DNA from: Pseudobacillus lumedeiriae
GTDB lineage: Bacteria > Bacillota > Bacilli > Bacillales > Domibacillaceae
Assembly: GCF_044891285.1 (NCBI RefSeq)
Contig: NZ_JAUIYO010000001.1
Span: 372,001 to 436,000, forward strand
Reading direction: 5' to 3'
Length of the DNA stretch: 64,000 bases
The position numbers and the translations under genes were made by a program. The notes under the pieces were generated by a model that saw only the letters and a list, made by a program, of their open reading frames with translations, made no database searches and was not told the DNA's origin. Shown here one piece after another: positions 16,961 to 26,064 of this stretch (positions are counted from its first letter, which is position 1; each line of letters starts with the position of its first letter).

Positions 16961-17147
16961 CATCAGTGGAGGTTTTCTTTATCCCCCACTGATGGAACAA
17001 GGAACTCAGGCTAAGAGCGCCATGTCCTGTGGCAATGCCTGAGTAACCAACATCCTGTCGGCCCGAATGGATCGGGCGTTTACTGGCAGTTGATCCCCGC
17101 CCATGCTTCTTAGAAACAGCCTCGAGGCAGGGAGATCTTACTGCCAG
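16961..17147 (-). repeat. Structured interspersed repeat B, copy 2 (in the hisS 5' region)
   Basis: Read on the minus strand, about 187 bases strongly resemble 35462-35656 read on plus. Shared blocks include CTGTTTCTAAGA, CATGGGCGG, GGATCAACTGCC, AAACGCCCGATCCATTCGG, GGTTACTCAGGC, GCCACAGGAC and TCTTAGCCTGAGTTCCTTGT. The element ends in its own hairpin (CATCAGTGG with CCACTGATG). It lies between the T-box terminator and the hisS ribosome binding site, so it is transcribed as part of the hisS leader. There is no ORF. Confidence 0.85.
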
Positions 17148-17184
17148 TTCATGCAGAATAAATTTTTAGATGTTTTTTCGAAAT

Positions 17185-17464
17185 AAAAAAAACTCTTCAT
17201 CCCCGAGACAAGGGACGAGAGTTTTATTCCCGTGGTACCACCCTAGTTAAAACGGCCGAACCGCTTTCACTTTTCCAGCTAACGCCTGTGCGCGTTTTCC
17301 CCTACTAAAAGCATAGCTTCTTTCAAGGAAAAACCTCCGGAGTGTTCGTTCACTAAGACGCTGACGAGAATGACTTACAGCCATGGCCATTCCTCTCTGA
17401 ACGGGCGATTCTTAATTACTTTTCTCCATTATCGGTTTGATCATTTAATTGTCTAAATTCAGAT
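17185..17464 (-). promoter_or_regulatory. T-box riboswitch of hisS-aspS
   Basis: The T-box itself, AGGGTGGTACCACGGGAA on minus (17227-17244), is unmistakable and is followed by a terminator stem (17185-17225: AACTCTCGTCCC with GGATGAAGAGTT, then eight T). Upstream is a stem I region with the usual GGAG/GAAC elements. A CAC triplet at 17342-17344 within GAACGAACACTCC is a candidate His specifier, low certainty; I do not see GAC there for Asp. Uncharged tRNA is expected to stabilise the antiterminator. Confidence 0.93.
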
Positions 17465-17470
17465 GTTCCT

Positions 17471-17499
17471 ATTATAAGAAACTTTGCGAGAGCATTCAA
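17471..17499 (-). promoter_or_regulatory. SigA promoter of hisS-aspS
   Basis: The -35 is TTGAAT (17494-17499) and the -10 is a perfect TATAAT (17471-17476), with a 17-base spacer. Transcription enters the T-box leader near 17464. Confidence 0.85.
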
Positions 17500-17678
17500 G
17501 TTTCTTTTCTACAACTTTGTCCACATTTTATGTTAGACAGCCAAGCAGCGGCAAATGCGGGCACTTATCATGGCGGTCCTTTTTCTTAATTTGAAAAAAA
17601 TAAAGGAAATAGACACCAAATAATGAATTAGATGCTAAAATGAGAAGTGCATTTATTTATTTTTTAAGGCGGTGGATT

Positions 17679-19001
17679 ATGGATAGAAAGCAAATGGGTT
17701 TGATTGCGGCATTTATTTTCTTCTTGGGACTTCTGCCGGCAGCTTTTGTTTCAGCAGAAGGACCGCAATCTAAAATAGAAATTGCTGTTAATACAGCAAA
17801 TGTCCGCAGCGAACCAAGCATGTCCGCGAGCGTAGTCGGACAAGCCGCACGCGGTACACGATACGAAGTATTAAAAGAAAAATACGACTGGTATCAAATT
17901 CAGCTGGAGGATGGACAAAAAGGCTGGATAGCCGGCTATATCGTCAAAAAAGCGGACAGCTCCTCTCAAACGGCGCAACAAACAGTTGTAAAAAACGCAT
18001 CATCAGGCAAACCAGCGGCTGTTATAGCAGATAACTTGAATGTCCGCAGCGAACCATCCCTATCAGCAAATGTAATCGGTAAACTGAACATCGGTGATCA
18101 AGTATCCGTTACTGAGAGCAAAAACGGCTGGGTACATATTCGTTACAAAGGACAAGAAGCTTGGATCAGCGAGCAATTTGTCCGGATGATAACTAAAACG
18201 AATTCATCAGCGGCCAATAGTAAAACGGTGGCTGACGGCTTTGCAGTTATTTTATATAACGGAACAAACCTTCGTTCTGATGCCAGCAGGTCTTCTTCGA
18301 TCGTGGCACGAGGATCCCAAGGAGAACGCTATCCTATTCACGCACGGGTAGGCGATTGGTATGAAATCCGTCTGGCAAGCGGCCAACAAGCCTATGTAGC
18401 CAGCTGGGTCGTATCGGTAAACGGGGAGGCTTCCTCTCAAGCATCTGCCAGCCGCACACCTGGACTGCAAGGTAAAACCATTATTTTAGATCCTGGTCAT
18501 GGCGGTATAGACGGCGGCACGACTGGTATGCAAGGAACCTTTGAAAAGTTTATTACGTTAAAAACAGCTGATCGTTTATACCATAAGCTAAAACAAGCGG
18601 GTGCTAATGTCATTTTAACCCGTTCAGATGACCGATACGTCTCTCTTCCTTCACGGGTGGCGACAGCCAAATATCATCGTGCAGACGCTTTCATTAGTCT
18701 GCATTACGATAGCACCTATCATAGTGGTGCCAACGGCTTTACTACGTATTACTATCATAACAATCACAAAGAACTAGCCAACAATGTAAATCGTAAACTA
18801 TCACAATCTCTTCCAATTAAAAATCGCGGAGTCCGTCATGGGGATTATTTCGTTCTGCGCGAAAACAACCAGCCTGCCATTTTACTAGAACTGGGCTATT
18901 TAAGCAATCCACAGGAAGAATTGACTGTTGTCACAAACCCTTACCAAGAGCTAATCACAAATGGTGTGTACAATGGATTAAAATCTTATTTTAATGAATA
19001 G
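17679..19001 (+). CDS. SH3b-domain N-acetylmuramoyl-L-alanine amidase (YrvJ-like)
   Basis: A secreted peptidoglycan amidase of 440 residues. A signal peptide ends near VSA-EGPQ. Three bacterial SH3 domains follow (about 30-90, 110-165, 185-240, each with an NVRSEPS- or NLRSDAS-like start), then an Amidase_3 domain from ILDPGHGGIDGGTTG to LLELGYLSNPQEE, giving the zinc His and catalytic Glu. The start at ATG 17679 has AAGGCGGTGG upstream; an in-frame ATG at 17640 has no site. It is a single gene with a strong terminator. YrvJ occupies the same place in B. subtilis. Confidence 0.9.
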   Translation: MDRKQMGLIAAFIFFLGLLPAAFVSAEGPQSKIEIAVNTANVRSEPSMSASVVGQAARGTRYEVLKEKYDWYQIQLEDGQKGWIAGYIVKKADSSSQTAQQTVVKNASSGKPAAVIADNLNVRSEPSLSANVIGKLNIGDQVSVTESKNGWVHIRYKGQEAWISEQFVRMITKTNSSAANSKTVADGFAVILYNGTNLRSDASRSSSIVARGSQGERYPIHARVGDWYEIRLASGQQAYVASWVVSVNGEASSQASASRTPGLQGKTIILDPGHGGIDGGTTGMQGTFEKFITLKTADRLYHKLKQAGANVILTRSDDRYVSLPSRVATAKYHRADAFISLHYDSTYHSGANGFTTYYYHNNHKELANNVNRKLSQSLPIKNRGVRHGDYFVLRENNQPAILLELGYLSNPQEELTVVTNPYQELITNGVYNGLKSYFNE

Positions 19002-19012
19002 GATAGCGGCAG

Positions 19013-19056
19013 AAAAGGCTCTTAGCGGTTCATCAGCCGCCAAGAGCCTTTCTTTG
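19013..19056 (+). terminator. Terminator of the amidase gene
   Basis: AAAGGCTCTTAGCGG pairs with CCGCCAAGAGCCTTT around a short loop, followed by T-rich sequence. Confidence 0.85.
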
Positions 19057-19140
19057 TAAACATGCCTATTCCTACTACCCTTCATGTCCTCTGCTGCTGC
19101 ATTCAAAGCATCGTCTTCCACAAGTAGAAAACCATCTCTG

Positions 19141-19581
19141 TTAATTACTTTCTAATATAAATGTTACTGGTCCATCATTTATGAGAGCCACATCCATCAT
19201 CGCACCGAATTGTCCGGTTTCAACATGGATACCTTTTTCTCTCAACAATTCATTGAATCGATCATATACCTTTTTCGCTTGATCCCCTTTAGCCGCAGCC
19301 ATAAAATTGGGACGGCGCCCTTTGCGGCAGTCGCCATACAAAGTAAATTGGGAGACGGATAGGATGGCACCACCCACATCAAGCAGCGAACGGTTCATCT
19401 TTCCTTCTTCGTCTTCAAAAATTCGAAGTTGAACAATTTTTTCAGCTAAATAAGCGGCTTCTGCTTCGCTATCTTCATGGGTCACACCGACGAGTAAAAC
19501 GAGGCCGCTGTCAATTTGACCAACGGCTTCCCCTTCTACTGTGACGGACGCTTCTTTACTTCTTTGTAAAACAACTCTCAT
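19141..19581 (-). CDS. dtd: D-aminoacyl-tRNA deacylase
   Basis: DTD hydrolyses D-Tyr, D-Asp and similar residues from mischarged tRNA. The 146 residues carry the diagnostic SVSQFTLYGDCRKGRRPNF and the late cross-subunit motif NDGPVTFILES. MRVVLQRSKEASVTVEGE is a standard start. AAGGGTG lies eight bases upstream of the ATG. It follows relA with 13 bases between, as in B. subtilis, and is likely co-transcribed with it. Confidence 0.96.
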   Translation of the reverse strand: MRVVLQRSKEASVTVEGEAVGQIDSGLVLLVGVTHEDSEAEAAYLAEKIVQLRIFEDEEGKMNRSLLDVGGAILSVSQFTLYGDCRKGRRPNFMAAAKGDQAKKVYDRFNELLREKGIHVETGQFGAMMDVALINDGPVTFILESN

Positions 19582-19594
19582 TCCTTAAACACCC

Positions 19595-21790
19595 TTAATG
19601 TAAAATTCTGTGCACGGAATAAATATCCGGAATTTGCTTAATGCGTTCAACTACTTTGTGCAAATGGCTAATATTATGAATAAAAATAGCCATATCAATT
19701 TTAACAACTTTGTTACGGTCTGCTCTACCCGAAACAGTTGAAATATTTGTTTTTGTTTCATTAACAGCCTGCAGCACTTCATTCAACAGTCCTTGACGAT
19801 CGTATCCTGAAATCTCAATCTCAACAGTATATTCTTTTTGATTCGCTGCACCACTTTCCCATTCCACTTCGATGAGACGGTCTGTTAATTCTTCATCGGT
19901 CACATTAGGGCAATCGGAACGGTGAACGGACACGCCCCGTCCTTTCGTAATATAACCAACAATATCATCGCCAGGAACCGGATTGCAGCAGCGTGAAAGC
20001 CGGATCAGCAGGTTATCAATGCCTTTGACTGTGACACCGGAATTTTTCTTTTGATACGGCTGGGATGGAGCCGGCTTTAAGTCTTTTAATGACTCTTGAA
20101 CGAACGCTTCTTGATCCCTTATTTTCCGCAGTTTTTCCGTTAGACGATTGACCACTTGCAGTGCGGTGATGCCGTTATAGCCGATCGCGGCATACATATC
20201 CTCTTCATTCGTAAAGTTGAATTTTTCCGCCACACGCTTGACGTTTTCGGAAGTGATTACGTCTTTCACATCAAAACCCATATTTTTAATCTCTTTTTCG
20301 ATTTGTTCACGGCCTTTAATAACATTCTCTTCTCGGTTTTGCTTTTTGAAAAATTGTTTGATTTTATTTTTCGCCTGTGATGTCTGAGCCATTTTTAGCC
20401 AGTCCTTACTCGGCCCATATGAATGCTTAGATGTTAAAATTTCAATAATATTCCCTGTCTGCAGTTTATAATCAAGCGGCACCATTTTTCCATTTACTTT
20501 TGCACCGATTGTTTTATTCCCAATTTCAGAATGAATTCGGTACGCAAAATCAAGCGGTACAGACCCCTTTGGAAGCTCAATGACGTCACCTTTCGGTGTA
20601 AAGATAAACACCATATCGGAGAAAAAGTCGATCTTCAATGATTCCATAAACTCTTCCGCATCCGCGGAGTTATTCTGATACTCCATAATTTCTCGGAACC
20701 AAGACATTTTTTTATCAAATGACGCGGTGTCATCAACCGTCTTTCCTTCTTTATACGCCCAATGAGCCGCCACTCCGTACTCAGCAATATGATGCATTTC
20801 CTTCGTACGGATCTGCACTTCCAGCGGGTCTCCTTTCGGCCCGATGACCGTCGTATGAAGGGATTGGTACATATTTGTCTTTGGCATTGCAATATAATCC
20901 TTAAATCGTCCGGGCATCGGCTTCCAGCATGTGTGGATAATGCCAAGCACCGCGTAACAATCTTTAATGCTGTCAACAATAACACGAACAGCAAGCAAAT
21001 CGTAAATCTCATTAAATTGCTTGTGCTGAAGGACCATTTTACGATAAATACTGTAAATATGTTTCGGACGTCCAGAAAGGTCAGCTTTGATCTCTATTTC
21101 ATCAAGATGATCTTTTACATCCTCAATGACCTCATCCAAATATTGTTCGCGTTCTGCCCGCTTTCTTTTCATTAAATTGACGATTCGATAATATTGCTGC
21201 GGATTCAAGTAGCGCAGAGCCGTATCTTCTAATTCCCATTTAATTCTTGAAATTCCGAGCCGGTGAGCAAGCGGAGCAAAGATCTCCAATGTTTCATTAG
21301 AAATACGCCGCTGTTTTTCGTGCGGCAAGTGCTTCAGCGTCCGCATATTGTGGAGACGGTCCGCCAGTTTAATTAATATGACGCGGATATCCTGGGCCAT
21401 AGCCACAAACATTTTCCGATGATTTTCTGCTTGCTGTTCTTCTTTTGATTTATATTTAATCTTTCCGAGCTTTGTCACTCCATCAACGAGCATGGCGACT
21501 TCTTTTCCAAATTCTTCTTCAATATCCCCTAGTGTCACTTCTGTATCTTCTACAACATCATGCAAAAAACCGGCAGCAATCGTAGCTGGGTCCATTTCTA
21601 AATCTGCCAATATGCCTGCCACTTGAATCGGATGGATAATGTAAGGCTCCCCTGACTTACGATATTGTTCTTTATGCGCTTCTTCAGCATATTTATAAGC
21701 TTTTTCTACGAGCTTGACATGTTCTGCGTTTAAATATTTACTCGCTTTCTCGGTCACTTCGTCGGCAGTCAATACCCGATCTTTCGCCAT
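19595..21790 (-). CDS. relA: Bifunctional (p)ppGpp synthetase/hydrolase Rel
   Basis: Makes and degrades the stringent-response alarmone. The order is an HD hydrolase domain (HPIQVAGILADLEMD, FLHDVVEDTEVT), a synthetase domain (AMPKTNMYQSLHTTVIG), TGS (VIELPKGSVPLDFAYRIHSE), a helical/zinc-finger region with RCCNPVPGDDIVGYITKGRG, and a C-terminal ACT domain. The length is 731 residues. The start is ATG 21790 with AAAGGTGAG seven bases upstream, not the ATG 21 bases further up. HD residues are intact, so hydrolase activity is expected. Confidence 0.97.
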   Translation of the reverse strand: MAKDRVLTADEVTEKASKYLNAEHVKLVEKAYKYAEEAHKEQYRKSGEPYIIHPIQVAGILADLEMDPATIAAGFLHDVVEDTEVTLGDIEEEFGKEVAMLVDGVTKLGKIKYKSKEEQQAENHRKMFVAMAQDIRVILIKLADRLHNMRTLKHLPHEKQRRISNETLEIFAPLAHRLGISRIKWELEDTALRYLNPQQYYRIVNLMKRKRAEREQYLDEVIEDVKDHLDEIEIKADLSGRPKHIYSIYRKMVLQHKQFNEIYDLLAVRVIVDSIKDCYAVLGIIHTCWKPMPGRFKDYIAMPKTNMYQSLHTTVIGPKGDPLEVQIRTKEMHHIAEYGVAAHWAYKEGKTVDDTASFDKKMSWFREIMEYQNNSADAEEFMESLKIDFFSDMVFIFTPKGDVIELPKGSVPLDFAYRIHSEIGNKTIGAKVNGKMVPLDYKLQTGNIIEILTSKHSYGPSKDWLKMAQTSQAKNKIKQFFKKQNREENVIKGREQIEKEIKNMGFDVKDVITSENVKRVAEKFNFTNEEDMYAAIGYNGITALQVVNRLTEKLRKIRDQEAFVQESLKDLKPAPSQPYQKKNSGVTVKGIDNLLIRLSRCCNPVPGDDIVGYITKGRGVSVHRSDCPNVTDEELTDRLIEVEWESGAANQKEYTVEIEISGYDRQGLLNEVLQAVNETKTNISTVSGRADRNKVVKIDMAIFIHNISHLHKVVERIKQIPDIYSVHRILH

Positions 21791-21954
21791 ATGTTTACTC
21801 ACCTTTACCATCTATTAAATATTTTTAGTTACTTCTAAATGATTCTAATAGTTCTTATTATCGAAAAAAAACGAACGGATGTAAAGCCATCTTTCACACT
21901 TTTTGAAGAAAATGAAAAAACATGTCGAAAACACCCGCTTTACTCTCGCACTCT

Positions 21955-22010
21955 TCTTAAAATATGGCTTTGTTAACTCCCCTGTTGATTTCAGCTGCAA
22001 TCGCCCGCTC
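21955..22010 (+). repeat. Degenerate interspersed repeat (family C)
   Basis: GGCTTTGTTAACTCCCCTGT followed by TGATTTCAGCTGCAATCG. Similar pieces lie at 31605-31660 and 60523-60625, and in the opposite orientation at 12320-12357. Non-coding. Confidence 0.5.
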
Positions 22011-22043
22011 GTCATTAATATAGCCATACACCAAAAAATAATA

Positions 22044-22072
22044 TAAAAAAACAGACACTTTTCACAGTGCCT
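22044..22072 (-). terminator. apt terminator
   Basis: On minus, AGGCACT pairs with AGTGTCT (one G-U) and is followed by GTTTTTT. It separates apt from relA. Confidence 0.75.
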
Positions 22073-22083
22073 ATTTTTCAAAT

Positions 22084-22599
22084 TTATTCATAAGGGATGA
22101 GTGTTAATACGTCATAGCCATCTAATTTGCTGCGCCCGTCTAAATAAGACAGTTCTACCAAAAATGCAATCCCAGCTACAGTACCGCCAAGCTGTTCAAC
22201 CAATTTAATGGTCGCTTCAATCGTACCGCCTGTTGCGAGTAAATCATCTGTAATCAATACACGCTGACCCGGCTTCACTGCATCTTTATGGATCGTCAAT
22301 ACATCATCCCCGTATTCCTTTCCATACGTTACTTTCACCGTCTCACGTGGAAGCTTCCCCTCTTTACGAACAGGTGCAAAACCAACACCGAGCGCATAAG
22401 CAACCGGACAGCCGACAATAAATCCGCGGGCTTCAGGACCGACGATTAAATCAATGTTTCTTTCTTTTGCATATTCAACAATTTGATCTGTTGCATAGCG
22501 AAATGCTTCGCCATTATCCATCAAAGGAGTAATATCTTTAAATTTAATGCCAGGCTTTGGCCAATCTGGCACAATTTTAATATACGGTTTTAAATCCAT
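22084..22599 (-). CDS. apt: Adenine phosphoribosyltransferase
   Basis: Salvages adenine to AMP using PRPP. The 171 residues begin MDLKPYIKIVPDWPKPGIKF and carry the PRPP-binding VLITDDLLATGGT plus the adenine-side EARGF loop. The start overlaps the end of recJ by ten bases, so translation is probably coupled. The gene order recJ-apt-relA is conserved in Bacillaceae. Confidence 0.97.
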   Translation of the reverse strand: MDLKPYIKIVPDWPKPGIKFKDITPLMDNGEAFRYATDQIVEYAKERNIDLIVGPEARGFIVGCPVAYALGVGFAPVRKEGKLPRETVKVTYGKEYGDDVLTIHKDAVKPGQRVLITDDLLATGGTIEATIKLVEQLGGTVAGIAFLVELSYLDGRSKLDGYDVLTLIPYE

Positions 22600-24956
22600 G
22601 ATTCTACTTCCTCCTCATTATCAACGGAAACCTTCACATATTCATCCAGCCAAGACTTTAATTCCTGGTAGGAAGAATACAGCAGCTTATTCTCCAATTC
22701 TAGCTGCATTTTTTTATTTTGATAAGCTGGTGATTCATTCAAATCTCTCTTAGGAGCTTGTTCATTTAAATGAATCACTCCCTCACTTATTGTAACAAAA
22801 CCGAGTTCAAAAAACACTTTTGACATAAATTCAATCGTTTCGCGAGACCAGCCGCGGTGCTTAGCGAGGTCATCTCCATATTTCTTTAAATCAAAGCTTT
22901 TTCTTTTGAATAGGAATGTATACAGCCATTTAAAATGTTCCCTGGTAGGCATCGTGCTAAAGAAATGGCTGTCCTTTTGATGGAAGTGGACGTAAATACG
23001 CTCCGGGCATCCCGTTTGCATCACCGCTGCGATCGTTTCCATTTCCGGCGGTAAATCAACAAATACAATATTTTTCCCTTGAATGGACAACTGCGCCGCC
23101 TCTTCCGGTCCGCTTATATGTACCATTTCCGACTCATACTTTTCTAAATCCAATTCATTAATTGTCTCTTTTTTAAATGTAATAAACAAGCGGCTATCTG
23201 GCACTTCATTGATCCATTTTTCAAACTGCCGGTGGCCCCTTGCATCAAACAGCTGCCAATGAGTGATCTTTAGATCTTTTAGAAACAGCTGGGGCTTACG
23301 GATGTTATTCCATTCGTTAACAGATAGTTCCCCAATGACAGATACTTTTGAAAATGGGGCAATATGATCTGCACAGTGGCCAAGACCAAAGCCAATACCA
23401 TCTAATGAGCCAGCTTCACTTTCAAGCTGGAGCTTTAAATGGGTTTTATCTGAACCAATTTTTCGCATGGCTGTTACACCTGCATGTTCAATCATTACTT
23501 GCGGCTTCGGATTATTCACTCCATATGGTGCCAGCCGATTCAATTGTTCGATAATAGGAAGGCTCACTTGATCGAGCGGCACGACCGCATCCAGCTCGGT
23601 CACCGGAATAAAGTCTTCCGCTGTCAGCTGCTCATGAGCCAGCACACAAAGACGCTCCCTTAGTTCATCGACATCAGAGAGCTCCAATGTCATTCCTGCC
23701 GCCATCGGGTGTCCGCCAAAATGAGGAAGGATATCCCGGGATTGGGATAAATTTTTGAATAAATCAAAACCGGCAATACTTCTCGCTGAACCTTTTGCCT
23801 TATTTGTTTCCGGATTGAAGTCCAGCACAATAGCCGGACGATAAAACGTATCCACTAATTTGGATGCGACAATACCGATGACACCTGCATTCCAATTTTC
23901 TTTTCCGACAACAATAACTGGATATTTGTCAGGAGGATAGTGAGATTTCACCATCTCAATTGCCTCTTTTGCGATGTCTGCAACGATGGCTTGACGCTCC
24001 TTATTGATCGCATCAATTTCCTGCGCCAGGTCATTCGCCATTGCCCTATCTTTTGTCAAGAGCAAATCCACAGCCGGATCGGCATCGCCAAGACGTCCGG
24101 CTGCATTAATACGGGGGGCAATCATAAAACCAATCGTTTCTTCATTTACTGCTTCTGGCTTCGTTGCTGTTAATTGTAACAATGCTTCAATGCCGGGACG
24201 CGTTGTTTGCTGCAGCTTTTTTATCCCAGCTTTGGCAATCGTTCGATTTTCTCCAATTAACGGAACAAGGTCAGCAATCGTTCCGATAGCTGCCAGATCT
24301 AATAAATGTTCTGGCAGGCGGCCATATAGGGCATGTGCCACTTTAAAAGCTACTCCGACCCCTGCTAAATAGGGGAATGGATAGCTGCCACCTGGAAGCT
24401 TCGGATGAATAATCGCCAACGCCTGCGGCAATTCTGGGCCTGGTTCATGGTGATCAGTAATAATTAAGTCGATACCGATCTCAGCCGCAACCTCCGCTTC
24501 TTTTACTGCAGCGATTCCTGTATCTACAGTGATAATAAGCCGATAGCCATTTTCCTTCGCTTGACGAAACGCTGCTTCGTTTGGGCCATATCCTTCTGTG
24601 AACCGATTAGGAATGTAAAAATCTACTTTTGCTCCTAAATCCGTTAAAACGGTCATCATCACAGACGTGCTATTTACCCCGTCCGCGTCATAATCTCCAA
24701 ATATTAAAATTGGTTCTCCATCTGCAATCGCCCGATGAATGCGTTCACTCGCTTCTTTCATCCCGCTAAGCAAAAATGGATCATGAAATTCATTTCCTTT
24801 ATCATATAAAAAACTCCGTGCTGCCTCCGTCTCAGTGATCCCGCGATTGATCAACAAAGAGGCCAGCAGCGGGCTTATCTCTAGTTGTTCTGCTAATTGA
24901 TCGCGTGTTTGTGCATTCGTTTCCTTGACAACCCAGCGTTTTTTTGATTTTAGCAT
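22590..24956 (-). CDS. recJ: Single-stranded-DNA-specific exonuclease RecJ
   Basis: A 5'-3' ssDNA exonuclease in recombination and mismatch repair, 788 residues. DHH-family phosphoesterase motifs are present: DYDADGVNSTSV, VDTGIA, TDHHEPG, and later GNxGG-like SRDILPHFGGHPMAAGMTL of DHHA1. An OB domain follows, then the long C-terminal extension (RecJ_C) found in Bacillus RecJ. The start is ATG 24956 with GAGGGGTGAC upstream; the open frame extends 17 codons further without a better site. Confidence 0.96.
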   Translation of the reverse strand: MLKSKKRWVVKETNAQTRDQLAEQLEISPLLASLLINRGITETEAARSFLYDKGNEFHDPFLLSGMKEASERIHRAIADGEPILIFGDYDADGVNSTSVMMTVLTDLGAKVDFYIPNRFTEGYGPNEAAFRQAKENGYRLIITVDTGIAAVKEAEVAAEIGIDLIITDHHEPGPELPQALAIIHPKLPGGSYPFPYLAGVGVAFKVAHALYGRLPEHLLDLAAIGTIADLVPLIGENRTIAKAGIKKLQQTTRPGIEALLQLTATKPEAVNEETIGFMIAPRINAAGRLGDADPAVDLLLTKDRAMANDLAQEIDAINKERQAIVADIAKEAIEMVKSHYPPDKYPVIVVGKENWNAGVIGIVASKLVDTFYRPAIVLDFNPETNKAKGSARSIAGFDLFKNLSQSRDILPHFGGHPMAAGMTLELSDVDELRERLCVLAHEQLTAEDFIPVTELDAVVPLDQVSLPIIEQLNRLAPYGVNNPKPQVMIEHAGVTAMRKIGSDKTHLKLQLESEAGSLDGIGFGLGHCADHIAPFSKVSVIGELSVNEWNNIRKPQLFLKDLKITHWQLFDARGHRQFEKWINEVPDSRLFITFKKETINELDLEKYESEMVHISGPEEAAQLSIQGKNIVFVDLPPEMETIAAVMQTGCPERIYVHFHQKDSHFFSTMPTREHFKWLYTFLFKRKSFDLKKYGDDLAKHRGWSRETIEFMSKVFFELGFVTISEGVIHLNEQAPKRDLNESPAYQNKKMQLELENKLLYSSYQELKSWLDEYVKVSVDNEEEVESWI

Positions 24957-25044
24957 ACCGTCACCCCTCAGCCTTACTATTATACAAGAGTAAAAATGGG
25001 GATTCAATGCAAGCCTTTATTTTCAAAAAATAGTTTCTTTTTGA

Positions 25045-25950
25045 TCATTCCTCTTCTATATTGGGTCCAGCAGGATTAATATGAATAAACGCATCTTGTA
25101 CATTTTCCAGTTCAAGCAGCTTCTGCTTTACTTTTTTCCCGACCTGGTGCCCTTCTTCTACCGTTATTAGCGGATCGACTGCAATTTTCAAATCAATGAT
25201 GACATAATGCCCATGTTCCCGGGCATACAGTGAATTAATTTTTTTTACTTCTGGTACAGAAAATATTTTTTCCTTAAATGACTCTGTATCTTCTTCGTGA
25301 AGCACGTGGTCTAGCGTGTTGTGGATCGATTCCCTTCCAATATTCCAGGCAATTTTCAAAACGAGTAAAGAAACGAGCAGACCAGCGACAGGGTCTCCAT
25401 AAATAAGCCAATCAATTCCAAGCTTCCCTCCAAGCATCGCTGCCCCGATTCCGACTAGCGCCGCGATAGAAGAATATACATCCGAACGATGCTCATATGC
25501 ATTCGCAATAAGCGCATCACTCTTTAACTTTTTTCCCAACCGATACTTATATCGAAACATCGCTTCTTTCACAAGAATAGAAAAAATCACTGCATAAATA
25601 GCAATCGCTTTCGGCGGTTCAATTGAATGAAAAAAAGCTTTTACTGAAGAAATACCAATTTCTATACCGACAAGCACAAGTAAAACAGCAACAATAATAG
25701 CTGCAATTGACTCTGCTTTTCCATGTCCATATGGATGATCTTCATCTGGCGGGCGTTTGGCAGCCTTCAATCCGATCCAGACAGCAAGAGACCCGGCTAC
25801 GTCAGACGCTGAATGTGCAGCATCCGCAATGAGTGCCCGGCTATTCCCGACTATTCCACACACCCACTTAAGGACAGCGAGAGCAATATTGCCAACCACC
25901 CCTATCATCGCTGCAAACTCTGCTTTTTTAAATCGCTCCTCTTTCTCCAT
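25045..25950 (-). CDS. Cation diffusion facilitator family transporter
   Basis: A 301-residue CDF efflux transporter for divalent cations, probably proton-coupled. About six membrane helices are present with the metal-site motifs ADAAHSASDV (second helix) and the later HRSDVYSS; the C-terminal cytoplasmic domain (from about 205) carries HVLHEEDTESF and HINPAG. The metal (Zn, Fe, Mn or Co) cannot be told from sequence alone. GGAGGG lies ahead of the ATG. It sits between secDF and recJ. Confidence 0.9.
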   Translation of the reverse strand: MEKEERFKKAEFAAMIGVVGNIALAVLKWVCGIVGNSRALIADAAHSASDVAGSLAVWIGLKAAKRPPDEDHPYGHGKAESIAAIIVAVLLVLVGIEIGISSVKAFFHSIEPPKAIAIYAVIFSILVKEAMFRYKYRLGKKLKSDALIANAYEHRSDVYSSIAALVGIGAAMLGGKLGIDWLIYGDPVAGLLVSLLVLKIAWNIGRESIHNTLDHVLHEEDTESFKEKIFSVPEVKKINSLYAREHGHYVIIDLKIAVDPLITVEEGHQVGKKVKQKLLELENVQDAFIHINPAGPNIEEE

Positions 25951-26008
25951 TTGACGCCCTCCTCTATCTTCACCTACTGTTATTATGGACCATTCGATAA
26001 AGAATCAT

Positions 26009-26050
26009 AAAAAAAGCAGCCTGCAAAAGATTTCTGCAGGCTGCTTTTTT
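26009..26050. terminator. Bidirectional-looking terminator after secDF
   Basis: AAAAAAGCAGCCTGCA pairs with TGCAGGCTGCTTTTTT; A/T ends allow a U-run in either direction. It most likely ends the secDF transcript on minus. Confidence 0.88.
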
Positions 26051-26064
26051 CACTTTCCGCTCTT

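Noticed and set aside
16929..17160. Element B as part of the T-box aptamer
   Set aside because: The T-box and its terminator end at 17185, and a similar element occurs alone at 35462 without a T-box.
24004..24372. A 122-residue plus-strand ORF inside recJ
   Set aside because: Shadow of the recJ reading frame; no ribosome binding site and low-complexity translation.
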